A DNA stretch of 64,000 bases from Corynebacterium camporealensis (GCF_000980815.1 NZ_CP011311.1:1689815-1753814), one strand, 5' to 3'. Numbered from the stretch's first letter, positions 54,744 through 64,000 are shown. Notes: generated from the letters alone by a model not told the origin. Made by a program: numbers and translations.

Positions 54744-55853
54744 ATGACCAGCACACATGCTCTTTATAGCGCCGTTATCGATACCGTTATTTATTGCGCC
54801 CGCATCGGGTGGACCCCACAAGATATCCTGCACGTAGTCGGCCCGAAAGCCGCTCCTTTTATATTCCGCGCCTCACCCCGGGTGCCAGCACGCATTACCT
54901 CACCATTCCTGCGCAAAGCCTGGATCTCTTTCCCACCGCCAACCAATACGAGCATGACGCGTGCCGATGCCCGCGTAGTCGGCAAAGCACTGCGCAACAT
55001 GGCTGTCCTGCGCGATACGGAATTACTCTCTGGTGTGCAGAATGACTCTGCGCCGGAAAAGAGCAAGTACCACAAGAAAATCCGCAACCTGCTGGCCAAG
55101 GCTGAATCCACCCAATTCTCCGACGAAGCCGACAGCCTCATTGCCAAAGCCCAGCTACTCCAGCAGCGCTACCGCATCGACGACGTACTCAACGACGATG
55201 CCCCAGACGTCATCGCCCGCCGCGTGCATATCAGCGCGCCGTACATCAAACACCAAACCCTGCTGCTGTCCGTCGTCGCCGATGCCAACGCATGCACTTC
55301 CCTACTCATGCACGACCAAGGCCTGGCCACCGTCATTGGCGCACCTGACGATGTCGAGCACACCATCGACCTGTTTGCCTCCCTCAACCGCCAGTGCGAC
55401 TGGTACATGCGCCACGGCGAAGGGGCCGAGGTCGCCCGCTTTACCCGCAGCACCAGCTCCTATCGCCGCAGCTTCCGTCTCGCTTATGCCGGCCGCATCG
55501 CCGAACTCCTCCAAGAAGCTAACGCTGAGGCCGTCCAGGAAGCCACCGCCGAAGCGGGGACCAAGTCCTCCACTACCGCCAAAGATGAACCTTCCTTCGA
55601 TGACGGCGCTGACGAGAACAGCGTCAACCAAAGCAAGGACTTCCTGCCTGCCCTGCAGCAACGCGCCCTGCGTGCCGAGGAAACTCGTGACCGCATCTTC
55701 CCTAATTTGAAGGAATCAACGCTGTCGATGAATAGCATGCTGGGCGTCAATGACGGCATCATTGCAGCAGAAAACTCGCACCTCCGCGGGGATTCTGCCG
55801 GGGTTGGCAATGGCCCACAAGCAAGCTTGACCCAAGGTAGGATCGGGGCATAG
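54744..55853 (+). CDS. DUF2786 domain protein
   Basis: The 369-residue protein has the DUF2786 core at about residues 108-150 (KIRNLLAKAESTQFSDEADSLIAKAQ, shown here in two parts: KIRNLLAKAEST and DEADSLIAKAQLL). The C-terminal part is helical and carries an acidic Asp/Glu linker near 285. The family has no firm function. AAAGGA precedes the ATG. It is divergent from glnA2 and is followed by the CYTH-CHAD gene 34 bases later on the same strand. Confidence 0.85.
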   Translation: MTSTHALYSAVIDTVIYCARIGWTPQDILHVVGPKAAPFIFRASPRVPARITSPFLRKAWISFPPPTNTSMTRADARVVGKALRNMAVLRDTELLSGVQNDSAPEKSKYHKKIRNLLAKAESTQFSDEADSLIAKAQLLQQRYRIDDVLNDDAPDVIARRVHISAPYIKHQTLLLSVVADANACTSLLMHDQGLATVIGAPDDVEHTIDLFASLNRQCDWYMRHGEGAEVARFTRSTSSYRRSFRLAYAGRIAELLQEANAEAVQEATAEAGTKSSTTAKDEPSFDDGADENSVNQSKDFLPALQQRALRAEETRDRIFPNLKESTLSMNSMLGVNDGIIAAENSHLRGDSAGVGNGPQASLTQGRIGA

Positions 55854-55887
55854 TACGCGAAAAATCCAGTTCATTGAGGGTGAGTGC

Positions 55888-57594
55888 ATGTCTCCGAAAG
55901 CCTTCCTAGAAGTCGAAGCAAAGTTTGCCGTGGCAGAGCACACGCAGCTGCCAGAGCTAACCAAATTAGAAGCAGTCGATCAGCTCGCCGAAACGCGTGA
56001 GCATAATCTTTCTGCCATTTACTACGACACCGCTGACTTGCGGCTTACTCGGGCCAAGGTGACACTTCGCCGCCGCACCGGTGGCAACGACGATGGCTGG
56101 CACATCAAGATCCCTGCCGAGCAAGGCCGCACGGAACTTCGCGCCGAGCTTTCGGAACCGACCGACGGCAAGTACGAAGTACCAGCAGAACTGCTGTACG
56201 AGGTGCGCTCCCTTATTCGCAACCGCCCGCTGGAACCGATTGCGCAGGTAGATAACCAGCGCACCGAAATCCTGCTTGCCGATGAAGCCGGCAACCCCGT
56301 CGCCGAATTCTGCGACGATCACGTCACCGCCTTTTCCTTCCTGTCAGGTGGTGAGGAAAACAGCTGGCGTGAATGGGAAATCGAATTAGCCGAACCACTT
56401 GCTGGCACCGATGAAGGCAGCGACCTCATTCGCCGCGCGACCTCGCTGTTTATTAGCTCCGGTGCCCGCGTTTCCAGCTCGCCATCGAAGCTGAAGAGCG
56501 CCCTGGGCAAGTCCATCAACAACGCCCCACTTCCGCTGTCCCAGCAGACCCCGGATGTTCCAGAAGACTCCCCTGCACTCGCTGTGGTCAACGCCCTGCG
56601 CGAAAACCGCGACAAGCTCGTCGAGTATGACCCGCGCGTGCGCCGCGACGAATGGGATTCGGTCCACCAGATGCGCGTGGCCACCCGTGAGCTGCGCAGC
56701 CACCTGCAGACCTTCCACGGCATCGTCACCGGCCCGGAAGTTGAGTACATCGAATCCGAACTCAAGGCACTGGCCGGCATGCTTGGCCAGGCACGCGACG
56801 CCGAAGTTGTCGAAGAACGCTGGCAGGATCTACTGGCCGCCGAAGATTCCGACACCTTGGATGCCGCCACCCGCGAGCACCTATCCAAGGACATGGGTCG
56901 CGACTATGCCCGCGCCCACCGCCGCGTGGTCAACGCTCTTAACTCTGACCGCTACCTCGATCTGCTTGAAACCCTCGACGAGTTCCTCGCCAACCCACCC
57001 GTTGGCAACGCTGAAGAGGAAGAAGCAGCCGGCCGCCACCGCCTGGAGGAAGGCGAAACCGCCTCCTCCAGTGAAGAAACGGAGGCCCAGCAGGCCTCCG
57101 AGCAGCAGCCAGCAGAGCCTGCGAAGGATGACCATGACGAGCCCCAAGACATGGAAACCGTCATGGCTAACCATCTGAACAAGGCCTACAAGAAGCTGGT
57201 GAAGCGCCATAAGAAGGCAGTTGAGAATTGGGATAACCCCGAGTTGACGCTGCACGAGCGCGAGGAATACTTCCACGACATGCGCAAGGCAGCTAAGAAG
57301 CTGCGTTATGCAGCTGAAGCTGCTGGCAAGTCCACCAAGCTCAAGACCAAGCCTTTGTACAAGGCCTGCAAGAAGATGCAGTCAGTCCTGGGTGACTTCC
57401 AGGATTCGGTGACCTCACGTGACCGTCTGCTCAAGTTGGCATCTCGGGCACGTGCTCGTCATGAAGATACCTTTGGCTATGGCTTGCTCTACCAGCGTGA
57501 GCGTGCCATCGGACTCGAAGCCCTCGAGGACTATTCAAAGTCCTACAAGGGCATCCGTAGTGCGTTTAAGCCATTGGCAAAGAAACTGAAGTAA
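55888..57594 (+). CDS. CYTH and CHAD domain protein
   Basis: The N-terminal CYTH domain (about 1-200) begins with EVEAKFAV, the ExExK phosphate-binding motif of triphosphate tunnel enzymes. The C-terminal CHAD domain (from about 235) is helical and rich in conserved histidines and arginines (VHQMRVATRELRSHL, FHDMRKAAKKLRYAAE). CHAD domains bind polyphosphate, so a role in phosphate metabolism is likely. The 568 residues include an acidic insert near 375-420 inside the CHAD part. The start ATG follows GAGGGTGAG. Confidence 0.9.
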   Translation: MSPKAFLEVEAKFAVAEHTQLPELTKLEAVDQLAETREHNLSAIYYDTADLRLTRAKVTLRRRTGGNDDGWHIKIPAEQGRTELRAELSEPTDGKYEVPAELLYEVRSLIRNRPLEPIAQVDNQRTEILLADEAGNPVAEFCDDHVTAFSFLSGGEENSWREWEIELAEPLAGTDEGSDLIRRATSLFISSGARVSSSPSKLKSALGKSINNAPLPLSQQTPDVPEDSPALAVVNALRENRDKLVEYDPRVRRDEWDSVHQMRVATRELRSHLQTFHGIVTGPEVEYIESELKALAGMLGQARDAEVVEERWQDLLAAEDSDTLDAATREHLSKDMGRDYARAHRRVVNALNSDRYLDLLETLDEFLANPPVGNAEEEEAAGRHRLEEGETASSSEETEAQQASEQQPAEPAKDDHDEPQDMETVMANHLNKAYKKLVKRHKKAVENWDNPELTLHEREEYFHDMRKAAKKLRYAAEAAGKSTKLKTKPLYKACKKMQSVLGDFQDSVTSRDRLLKLASRARARHEDTFGYGLLYQRERAIGLEALEDYSKSYKGIRSAFKPLAKKLK

Positions 57595-57792
57595 TTACTT
57601 CTCCCACGAAGCAGGCTCGCCCCAGTCGTCCTCCGCGGCTTCTGCGGCGTCGGCCTGCTCGTTGCGTTTTTGGGCCTTCTCGAGTGCCTGCTCTGCTTCC
57701 TCGCGGGTAGCATACGGGCCGAGACGATCATTCCAGCTGGCTTCCTTGCCCTGGCTGACCTTGCCGGTAGAGGGGCTGTAGTACCACTGCAT
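57595..57792 (-). CDS. Small SPOR-domain-like protein
   Basis: The 65-residue protein has WYYSPSTGKVSQG and LGPYATREEAEQALEKAQ, the compact pattern of SPOR-like proteins, and an acidic tail. There is no signal peptide, so binding to peptidoglycan is doubtful. It ends on the base after the stop of the converging CYTH-CHAD gene. Confidence 0.75.
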   Translation of the reverse strand: MQWYYSPSTGKVSQGKEASWNDRLGPYATREEAEQALEKAQKRNEQADAAEAAEDDWGEPASWEK

Positions 57793-57892
57793 GCGGAAAC
57801 TCCTTCTCTGTTAGACGGTATCTCCCACCCTACCGAGTACCCAGTTAGACTGTGAGAGTTAGTTACCCAACCGCAAAAGGAGCACCGCCACC

Positions 57893-59131
57893 ATGTGGAA
57901 CCCGCCTTCAACCCCCGTTGCCGACCGCGCCCGCGCCGCGCACGAGGAGCTGGCGGGTGCTCCCGCACAGCACGTGGCCAGCGCCCCGGCAACCTGGGTT
58001 CTACTAGGCGAGCACATCGACCACTTCGGCGGCATGGCCATTGTCGGTTTAAGCTCCCTGCGCGCAGCTGCCGCGGTCAGCACGCGTGATGACGGCAAAA
58101 TCGCCGTGCAGGTCGAAGGCAACGAGGTCGAATACACCAGCCTGCAAGAGCTGTCCGAACTCGCTTCCGCACAGCAGCCCACCGTGGATGCCGAAGGCCA
58201 GCCCGTACTTCCCGATGCCCCCACAGGCAGCACCTCCCTGCGCCTGGCCGGCATCGTGCACTCGCTGATCAACCGCCAGCTGCTGTCGCGCGAGACCACC
58301 GGCGTGACCATCACCGTCGCCAGCGATATTCCCGCCAACGCCGGCCTCGGCGAGCTGTCCGCTATGGATGTGGCCACCGCTCTGGCGCTGCACGGCGACG
58401 ACGCCGACGATGCCCCACTGCGCGCACGCCTGGCGGAAGTTTGCACCCAAGCAGTCACGCTCTTCTCGAAGGTCCCTGCCCTGCGCGCTCGCCACTCGGC
58501 GGCCCTGCGCGGCGGCGAGTCCATCACCTTGATTGATTACGCCGACCACTCGGTCACCCCGGCACCGCACCTGCTTAACGATGACCTCTCCGCCTTCCTC
58601 GTCGCCGTCCCCGGCACCCCGGAAGACACCGCCGCTGCTGACATCCGTCGTCGCGAGCACTTCCTTGACGATGCCTGCCACGCTTTTGGCACCGAATCGC
58701 TGCGCTTGCTTCCCGATGCCACCCCGCGCGTCCTCGACTGGCTCACCGCAGTCCACAAGGTCTACGGCACCGAGAACCAGCCGACTGTCGATGAAGCACG
58801 TCAGTGGCTGAGCTTCTACGAATCGGAAACCCAGCGCTCCCAGGACTTCGCCCGCGCACTGCGCTCCCGTCGCGGCACTGAACTCTTCCCACTGATCGAG
58901 CAATCCCAAGCCGCCTTGGTGCACGAATACGGCATGGAATCTGGCTCGCAGCTCTCGCAGCTCGCACACGTCCGCGGTGCAGTCACCGCCCGCGCCGCAC
59001 ACGCCGGCCTCGCCAACGCCACCATCGCATACGTACCCACCAAGCACGCCACGAATTTCGCTGCTGATCTCGACGCCGACGGCCTGACCGTCCTCCCCCT
59101 GCACAGCGGCTCCCCGGCACACCTCCACTGA
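57893..59131 (+). CDS. Galactokinase-like GHMP kinase
   Basis: The 412-residue protein has the galactokinase N-terminal signature as LLGEHIDHFGG. The second GHMP motif, normally P-x3-G-L-S-S-S-A, reads PANAGLGELSAMD, and the third glycine-rich motif near the C-terminus is not recognisable. AAAGGAG precedes the ATG. It may have a changed substrate or be a non-catalytic sensor; the galactokinase name is therefore only a family call. No galactose genes are nearby. Confidence 0.75.
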   Translation: MWNPPSTPVADRARAAHEELAGAPAQHVASAPATWVLLGEHIDHFGGMAIVGLSSLRAAAAVSTRDDGKIAVQVEGNEVEYTSLQELSELASAQQPTVDAEGQPVLPDAPTGSTSLRLAGIVHSLINRQLLSRETTGVTITVASDIPANAGLGELSAMDVATALALHGDDADDAPLRARLAEVCTQAVTLFSKVPALRARHSAALRGGESITLIDYADHSVTPAPHLLNDDLSAFLVAVPGTPEDTAAADIRRREHFLDDACHAFGTESLRLLPDATPRVLDWLTAVHKVYGTENQPTVDEARQWLSFYESETQRSQDFARALRSRRGTELFPLIEQSQAALVHEYGMESGSQLSQLAHVRGAVTARAAHAGLANATIAYVPTKHATNFAADLDADGLTVLPLHSGSPAHLH

Positions 59132-59198
59132 CGTTCCGGTGCGCCGTAAGGTTCGGAAGCTCGCCAACCAAAGGCCACAAGGGCCTACAAAAATAGGG

Positions 59199-59594
59199 GC
59201 GAATGAGCTGGCCTATAAGCCGGATTCTGTCGAAGGATGAACATCCATCTGGACCGACTGTTGCCAATCGGCCTCAAGCAGCTACCTTCAGGCTTGGACG
59301 AGCAGCCCGCCTGATCAAGCCCGCGCACGCGCGGGCCATGATGCCTTGCTCCCGGTGGGGTTTACCCAGCCGCCGCCATCACTGACGACGCTGGTGCGCT
59401 CTTAACGCACCGTTTCACCCTTACCCCAGAAAACTGAGGCGGTCTACTTTCTGTTGCACTTGCCCGCGGGTCACCCCGGGTTGCCGTTAGCAACCACCGT
59501 GCTCTGTGGAGTCCGGACTTTCCTCGGCCTTCGCCTAGCACCACAAAAAGGTGCTGGTTCGTTAGCCGCGTTCACCCGGCCTGCTCATTCGCGC
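59199..59594 (-). ncRNA. rnpB: RNase P RNA
   Basis: This is the catalytic RNA that trims the 5' end of tRNA precursors. On the minus strand it contains GAGGAAAGTCCGGACTCC, the universal 5' conserved core, and ACAGAATCCGGCTTATAGGCC near its 3' end, shown here as ACAGAATCCGGC and TTATAGGCC. The ends GCGAATGAGC and GCTCATTCGC pair to form helix P1, and a T run follows. TACACT at 59600-59605 (minus strand) is a good -10 and lies over the stop of the upstream gene. Confidence 0.93.
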
Positions 59595-59595
59595 T

Positions 59596-60768
59596 CTATA
59601 GTGTAGCGCAATGCGACGCGTCGTTGAATCCGCGCACTACAGAGCCTTCCGGCCAAAACTCCACGGTAGAAATCGATGCCAGGTCAATATGCATCCGGTG
59701 GCACACGCTTGCCCCTGCGCCTAATCCTTGGCGCAGGAAGCACTTAATCGGATTGACGTGGCTGACCACCAACACAGTCTTGCCGGCATAGCGCTTTTCT
59801 AGCTCCCGTCGCGCTTTGCGAGTGCGCTTATGTACCGCCACCAGTGATTCACCACTCGGGCAGGCGACGCTGGCATCCTCCATCCACTTCGCATGCAGCT
59901 CCGGATCGGACTGGCGAGCATCGTCGAAGTTCTTGCCCTCCCAGTCACCGAAGTCCATTTCGATGAGGTCATCGAGAGTCTCTACAGCTACGTCACGACC
60001 ACGCGCGACCGCCGCCGCAGTCTGTTGGCAGCGGTGCAGCGGCGAGCTGACAATCGCATCGAACTCGACCTCAGCCAGTGCTTGTGCAGCAGCCAAGGCT
60101 TGCTTCTGTCCGCGCTCAGTAAGCGCCGGATCCGAATGCCCGGAGTACTGATGTGCCACGGACATCTCAGTTTCACCATGGCGCAGCAGCACGAAACGGG
60201 TAACCGGGCCGCGATCACCGAGCCATCCGGCAGAGTCCTTATTGCCAGTGGTCTCCTGCTGCGCAGGAGTCCGAGAGGACGTCGGCGCGCTTTCCGTTTG
60301 GCTAGCGGGAGTTTCAACATCCACGGTTGTCGAATTGTCGACAACCCCTGGGGCATGGCCGGCAGCGGCCGCATCCATCGCGTCGTTGGAGAGCGTGTCG
60401 GCGACTTTATTCTTCGCGCGCGGGACCCAGTCGAGCTGGAAGGAGTTTAGTTGGCTGACCAGCTTGCGGGCTTTAATGGCCAGCTTTTGCATGTCGGGGT
60501 GCTTGATTTTCCAGCGGCCGTTCATTTGCTCGACGACCAGTTTGGAGTCCATGTGGAACTCCACCTCGTCGGCACCCAGTTCGACGGCGGCTTCGAGGCC
60601 ACGCAGCAGGCCGTGGTATTCGGCGACGTTGTTGGTGGATTTTTGCCCCACCACGTAGACGATTTCGCGCAGGATGGTCTTACCATCCGCGTCGTAGACG
60701 ACGGTGCCGGACCCGGCGATGCCGGGGTTGCCGCGCGAGCCGCCGTCGGCGTAGATGACCAGCTTCAT
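59596..60768 (-). CDS. Bifunctional RNase H / acid phosphatase (histidine-phosphatase fusion)
   Basis: The 390-residue protein joins two enzymes. Residues 1-130 are a type I RNase H (YADGGSRGNPG, EYHGLLRGLEAA, MDSKLVVEQM, DTLSNDA). After a Thr/Pro-rich linker, residues from about 188 on are a histidine phosphatase (LLRHGETEMS, SSPLHRCQQTA, VVSHVNPIK). This fusion is known in mycobacteria and corynebacteria, where the phosphatase half is related to CobC. The ATG at 60768 overlaps the stop of the zinc-ribbon gene (TAATG), so the genes are coupled. Confidence 0.93.
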   Translation of the reverse strand: MKLVIYADGGSRGNPGIAGSGTVVYDADGKTILREIVYVVGQKSTNNVAEYHGLLRGLEAAVELGADEVEFHMDSKLVVEQMNGRWKIKHPDMQKLAIKARKLVSQLNSFQLDWVPRAKNKVADTLSNDAMDAAAAGHAPGVVDNSTTVDVETPASQTESAPTSSRTPAQQETTGNKDSAGWLGDRGPVTRFVLLRHGETEMSVAHQYSGHSDPALTERGQKQALAAAQALAEVEFDAIVSSPLHRCQQTAAAVARGRDVAVETLDDLIEMDFGDWEGKNFDDARQSDPELHAKWMEDASVACPSGESLVAVHKRTRKARRELEKRYAGKTVLVVSHVNPIKCFLRQGLGAGASVCHRMHIDLASISTVEFWPEGSVVRGFNDASHCATL

Positions 60769-61463
60769 TAGACCGCCCGGATGAGGTAGGAGCCGCACTC
60801 GACGCACTGCGGGAGTTCCTCAGCAGCAGCGCCACGGGCAGCATTCAGTTCAGCCGGCGGCAACACGATGAAACAACCACCGCAGGCCTTGCCCTTCAGA
60901 GCGGCAGCGCCGACGCCGTTTTCGTTGCGCTGGGCGTCGAATTCGTCGAGGACATCGTCAGGCAATTGCCCACGCAGGTCAACCACGCGCTGGGTGAGAT
61001 CCTCTGGTTCCGGAACGGCTTCGGCAGCACGGCGCAGCTTTTCAATCTGGCGCTCAGATTCCGAGACACGCGCACCGCAGACATCAACGTTGGAACGCAG
61101 CGCATGGATTTCGTTGTGGGCTTCTTGCAGCTCACTCATGAGATCCGCAATGCGCGACTTGGCCGCATACATATCGTGCTCCAGATCGCGACGGGTTTCC
61201 TTATCGGTCGCCGCGCCCAGCTGGGCCTTGTCGTCGCGGACGCGCTTGCGCAGTTTGCGCTCATCGGACTGGATGCGCAGGATTTCAGCTTCCATGTCGT
61301 CGACGGCCATCTGGGCGGAACCGGCGGCATCGATAAGCCGGGTGTGCTGTGCCTGGGCCTTTTCCAGTTCCTTCTGCTCCGGGTTTTCCTTCTCGTGCCC
61401 CTCCGAGCGCTGGATGTTCGCCAGCTCGAGCAGTACCGGTTGCAGTTCGGTAGAAAGTTTCAT
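60768..61463 (-). CDS. Coiled-coil protein with C-terminal C4 zinc ribbon
   Basis: The 231-residue protein is a long helical coiled coil (about residues 20-170) followed by a zinc ribbon built from CGGCF and CVECGSYL. Proteins of this type are common in actinobacteria, with an unclear role, possibly in nucleic-acid handling. It lies between the Nif3-like gene and the RNase H fusion with overlapping or adjacent start and stop codons, so the three genes are one operon. Confidence 0.88.
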   Translation of the reverse strand: MKLSTELQPVLLELANIQRSEGHEKENPEQKELEKAQAQHTRLIDAAGSAQMAVDDMEAEILRIQSDERKLRKRVRDDKAQLGAATDKETRRDLEHDMYAAKSRIADLMSELQEAHNEIHALRSNVDVCGARVSESERQIEKLRRAAEAVPEPEDLTQRVVDLRGQLPDDVLDEFDAQRNENGVGAAALKGKACGGCFIVLPPAELNAARGAAAEELPQCVECGSYLIRAV

Positions 61464-62603
61464 TTAAGACTCCTTCGGGTGAGCAGAAATAGTCCACGGA
61501 TCAGTGCGTAGCTCAATGATTTCAGTATCTACGCCACATTCTTCCTTCACGATATCGCGCGCCTGCTGCGTCCACGGAAACTCGCTGGCCCAATGGGCGG
61601 TATCAATCACCGCAGGACCCCCGGCGCGCAGGTGCTCATCAACGGGGTGATGCCGCAGGTCGGAAGTGACATACACATCCACCCCCAGCTTCGCCGCGGC
61701 ATCCAGGAAGCTATCACCCGAGCCAGAGGATACCGCCACACGCTTAACGATGCCCTCTGGGTCACCCGCCGCACGCACTCCCCACACGGTCTCCGGCAGG
61801 GCGTCGGCGACCTGCTGAGTAAACTCCGCCAGGGTCATCTCCTGCTCGAGCTCGCCGACGCGACCCAGGCCGAGCGCATCATCGATAGGCCTAGAGCCTG
61901 CAGTTTCGACGATGTCGTAGGCGGGAACTTCGTAGGGGTGGGCATCGATAAGCGCCTGCTCCACGTCCTTACGGACGGTGGAGGGGGCAACGAATTCCAC
62001 GCGGACCTCGGCGTCGCGGTAGAGCTCCCCAACCTGCCCATCGGTGGGGTCCGCGCCTTCTTGCGGAATGAACTGGCCGGTGCCCTCGATATCGAAGGAG
62101 CACTCCGCGTAATTGCCAATGCTGCCTGCACCTGCGGCAAAGACTGCCTGCTTGACGGAATCAACACTGGCAGCGGGCACGTGCACGCCCCACTTATCAA
62201 TCACCGCGGGGTCCACCGGAACAATCGGACGGCCCGGCTTAATACCGACTAGCTCCGCGAGCTTGTCGTTAACGCCCGGACGCGCCTTATCGGCGTTGGT
62301 ATGAGCGGCAAACAGCGCCACCCCACCGCGGACCAGAGTGTGGATGGCCTTGCCCTTTGGGGTATCCGCGGCAACAGAATTGACCCCGAGCATCAGCAAT
62401 GGATGGTGGACTACTAACATATCGGCGCCAGCTTCTACGGCTGCTTCTGCCACCTGCTGGGTGCAATCCAACGCGAAGGCTACCTTGTTCACCTCGGCTG
62501 CCGGGTCGCCACAAATCAATCCCACGGCATCCCACTTTTCTGCCAAATGAGGTGGATAAGCAGTCTCTAACGTGCGGCGGATGTCGCCAACAGTAACCGG
62601 CAT
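61464..62603 (-). CDS. Nif3-like dinuclear metal-center protein
   Basis: The 379-residue protein has the Nif3 N-terminal part (WDAVGLICGD, FALDCTQ, ADMLVVHHPLL with the metal-binding HH) and C-terminal part (YVTSDLRHHPVDEHL, VIDTAHW). The central insertion near residues 140-230 resembles the PII-like domain found in some members. The biochemical role is not known. I chose the ATG at 62603 (MPVTVGDIRRTL); the frame is open much further upstream into the divergent phosphatase gene. Confidence 0.9.
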   Translation of the reverse strand: MPVTVGDIRRTLETAYPPHLAEKWDAVGLICGDPAAEVNKVAFALDCTQQVAEAAVEAGADMLVVHHPLLMLGVNSVAADTPKGKAIHTLVRGGVALFAAHTNADKARPGVNDKLAELVGIKPGRPIVPVDPAVIDKWGVHVPAASVDSVKQAVFAAGAGSIGNYAECSFDIEGTGQFIPQEGADPTDGQVGELYRDAEVRVEFVAPSTVRKDVEQALIDAHPYEVPAYDIVETAGSRPIDDALGLGRVGELEQEMTLAEFTQQVADALPETVWGVRAAGDPEGIVKRVAVSSGSGDSFLDAAAKLGVDVYVTSDLRHHPVDEHLRAGGPAVIDTAHWASEFPWTQQARDIVKEECGVDTEIIELRTDPWTISAHPKES

Positions 62604-62685
62604 GGCAGTAACTCCTAATTCTGGTTGGAAGCTAGTCCTGCTATATCCTAGCTTCCGTGCAACTTCGTCTCGAGAAAGATTTTTA

Positions 62686-63174
62686 ATGAGCACCTCCGAA
62701 GATTCCTCCCTGCACCTAGTATTCGTGTGCACCGGCAACATCTGTCGCTCCCCGATGGCAGAAATCATCGTCCGCGATGAGATGGAAGCCAACCTCCTCG
62801 ACTTTCTCGCCCGCGTATCCTCCTGCGGCTTGGGCGGATGGCACGTCGGCCAGGGCGCCGATGAGCGCGCCATCGCTGAGTTGCGTCGCGCAGGACACGA
62901 CGGCGGTTCTCACCGGGCCGCACAGCTTGGCGATGAACACATGGACGCCGACCTCTTCATCGCCCTCGACACTGGCCACCGCGATGCGCTTATTGAAAAG
63001 GGCATCGAGCCGGAGCGCGTACGCCTGATGCGCAGCTTCGATCCTTCTGCGCCTGAAGACGCCAGTGTCGAAGACCCCTACTACGGCACCGAGAAGGACT
63101 TCACCAAAGCCCGCCGCGATATTGAGGCAGCCGTGCCTGGCCTGCTGGATTGGATTCGCGAACAACGCGGCTAG
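62686..63174 (+). CDS. Low-molecular-weight protein tyrosine phosphatase
   Basis: The catalytic loop VCTGNICRSPMAE (Cx5R) is at about residues 15-27, and the acid loop DPYYG is near 129. The 162 residues are normal for the family. It removes phosphate from protein tyrosines, or acts as an arsenate reductase in some relatives. AGAAAG precedes the ATG at 62686. It is divergent from the Nif3-like gene and is followed nine bases later by the SURF1-like gene. Confidence 0.92.
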   Translation: MSTSEDSSLHLVFVCTGNICRSPMAEIIVRDEMEANLLDFLARVSSCGLGGWHVGQGADERAIAELRRAGHDGGSHRAAQLGDEHMDADLFIALDTGHRDALIEKGIEPERVRLMRSFDPSAPEDASVEDPYYGTEKDFTKARRDIEAAVPGLLDWIREQRG

Positions 63175-63183
63175 ACTGGGCAT

Positions 63184-64000
63184 ATGCTCAAGACGTTCCT
63201 CAAGCCCGGTTGGGTACTGATGCTGATTTTCGTCATCGTGTTTTCCTGGCTGTGTTTCACGGTCTTCGCGCCGTGGCAGCTGGGCAAAGATGACGACATC
63301 GTCGAACGCAACGAGCAAATCACCGCCGCCTACGAGGCCGACCCGGAACCTGTCGACCAGATCGTCGATGAGGAAGGCCGCATACGCGACCACGAATGGT
63401 CCCGCGCGCTGATTACCGGGCATTACTTGCCTGACGACGAAGTCCTACTCCGCCTGCGTCCCGTCGCCTCCGGCCCGTCCTACCAGTCCCTGGTTCCTTT
63501 TGAGACCACCGATGGCCAGCAGCTGTTGATTAACCGCGGCTGGTTGCCGGCGGAAGAAAACAACGCCGTACCCGATATCGAACCCGCCCCTACCGGCGAG
63601 GTCACCTTGGTTGGTATGGTCCGCCGCGGCGAGGCCACCCACCCGAATCCTCCCATTGAGGAAGAAGGCTTCCAGCAGGTCTACTCGGTAAATACCCCAC
63701 AGGTTTCGGAACTGACCGGCACCGACTTGGGCACCGACTACTTCCAGCTTTCCGACGACAACGAACCCGGCGTCCTCAACCCAATGCCGATCCCGCAGCT
63801 GGAGCGCGGCAATCACCTGTCCTATGGCTACCAGTGGATCGCCTTTGGCTTTATGGCGCCGATGGGCTTTGCCTACTTCATCTGGTCCGAAATCCGCGAA
63901 CGCCGCCGCGCCCGCAACGAGGAAGCGGAACTTAGCGCCACCGCGCACGATGCGAGCGCCGACTCCGATTCCACCGACACCGCCGGCGCTGCTGGCCAGG
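63184..64000 (+). CDS. SURF1-family protein (cut by window end)
   Basis: SURF1 proteins help assemble cytochrome c oxidase. The visible 272 residues have an N-terminal membrane helix (WVLMLIFVIVFSWLCFTVFA), the FAPWQLGK motif, LLINRGWLPAEE near 118, and a second membrane helix near 219-238 (WIAFGFMAPMGFAYFIW). An Asp/Ser/Ala-rich tail begins near 250 and continues past the window end. The start ATG at 63184 is nine bases after the phosphatase stop. Confidence 0.88.
   Translation, partial: MLKTFLKPGWVLMLIFVIVFSWLCFTVFAPWQLGKDDDIVERNEQITAAYEADPEPVDQIVDEEGRIRDHEWSRALITGHYLPDDEVLLRLRPVASGPSYQSLVPFETTDGQQLLINRGWLPAEENNAVPDIEPAPTGEVTLVGMVRRGEATHPNPPIEEEGFQQVYSVNTPQVSELTGTDLGTDYFQLSDDNEPGVLNPMPIPQLERGNHLSYGYQWIAFGFMAPMGFAYFIWSEIRERRRARNEEAELSATAHDASADSDSTDTAGAAGQ

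Overview
The window is a stretch of high-G+C Gram-positive chromosome that I assign to Corynebacterium. The reasons are the linked glnA, thrC and glnE-glnA2 genes, an AceF with three lipoyl domains next to lipB-lipA, and a corynomycolyltransferase. I cannot name the species from sequence alone.

Layout. Positions 1-14850 are core genes: ilvE (cut at the window edge), pepA, a small conserved gene, aceF, the glycine cleavage genes gcvP-gcvT-gcvH, lipB, lipA, two membrane proteins and glnA. The lipoyl-bearing proteins (AceF, GcvH) therefore sit beside the octanoyltransferase and lipoyl synthase that modify them.

Positions about 14850-33810 are an accessory island inserted after the glnA terminator. 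It opens with a possible mobile element: a DDE-type transposase split over two frames and two divergent tyrosine recombinases on the minus strand, then two small XRE regulators facing the other way. A defence-type block follows: an Abi_2/HEPN gene preceded by a short hairpin RNA with a T run, genes of unknown function, a type III restriction-modification pair (mod, res) and a TIGR02391/Ymh-like HEPN gene. Gene debris and diverged repeats between them point to past rearrangement. The island ends with a small secreted-protein and membrane-protein pair.

Positions 33860-64000 are mostly core again: corynomycolyltransferase, an ABC-2 exporter with its XRE regulator and a palindromic operator in the promoter, a large AddAB-like helicase-nuclease pair, PhnA, a Nudix hydrolase, a serine protease lipoprotein, thrC, an MFS transporter, an AAA ATPase, glnE-glnA2, a DUF2786 protein, a CYTH-CHAD protein, a galactokinase-like protein, RNase P RNA, an RNase H/phosphatase fusion, a zinc-ribbon protein, a Nif3-like protein, a low-molecular-weight tyrosine phosphatase and a SURF1-like protein cut by the window end.

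Working together: GlnA carries the tyrosine context that GlnE adenylylates, and both are here. The best candidates for something poorly described are the Abi gene with its upstream RNA, and the element combining a DDE transposase with two tyrosine recombinases. All product names come from reading motifs; no database search was run.
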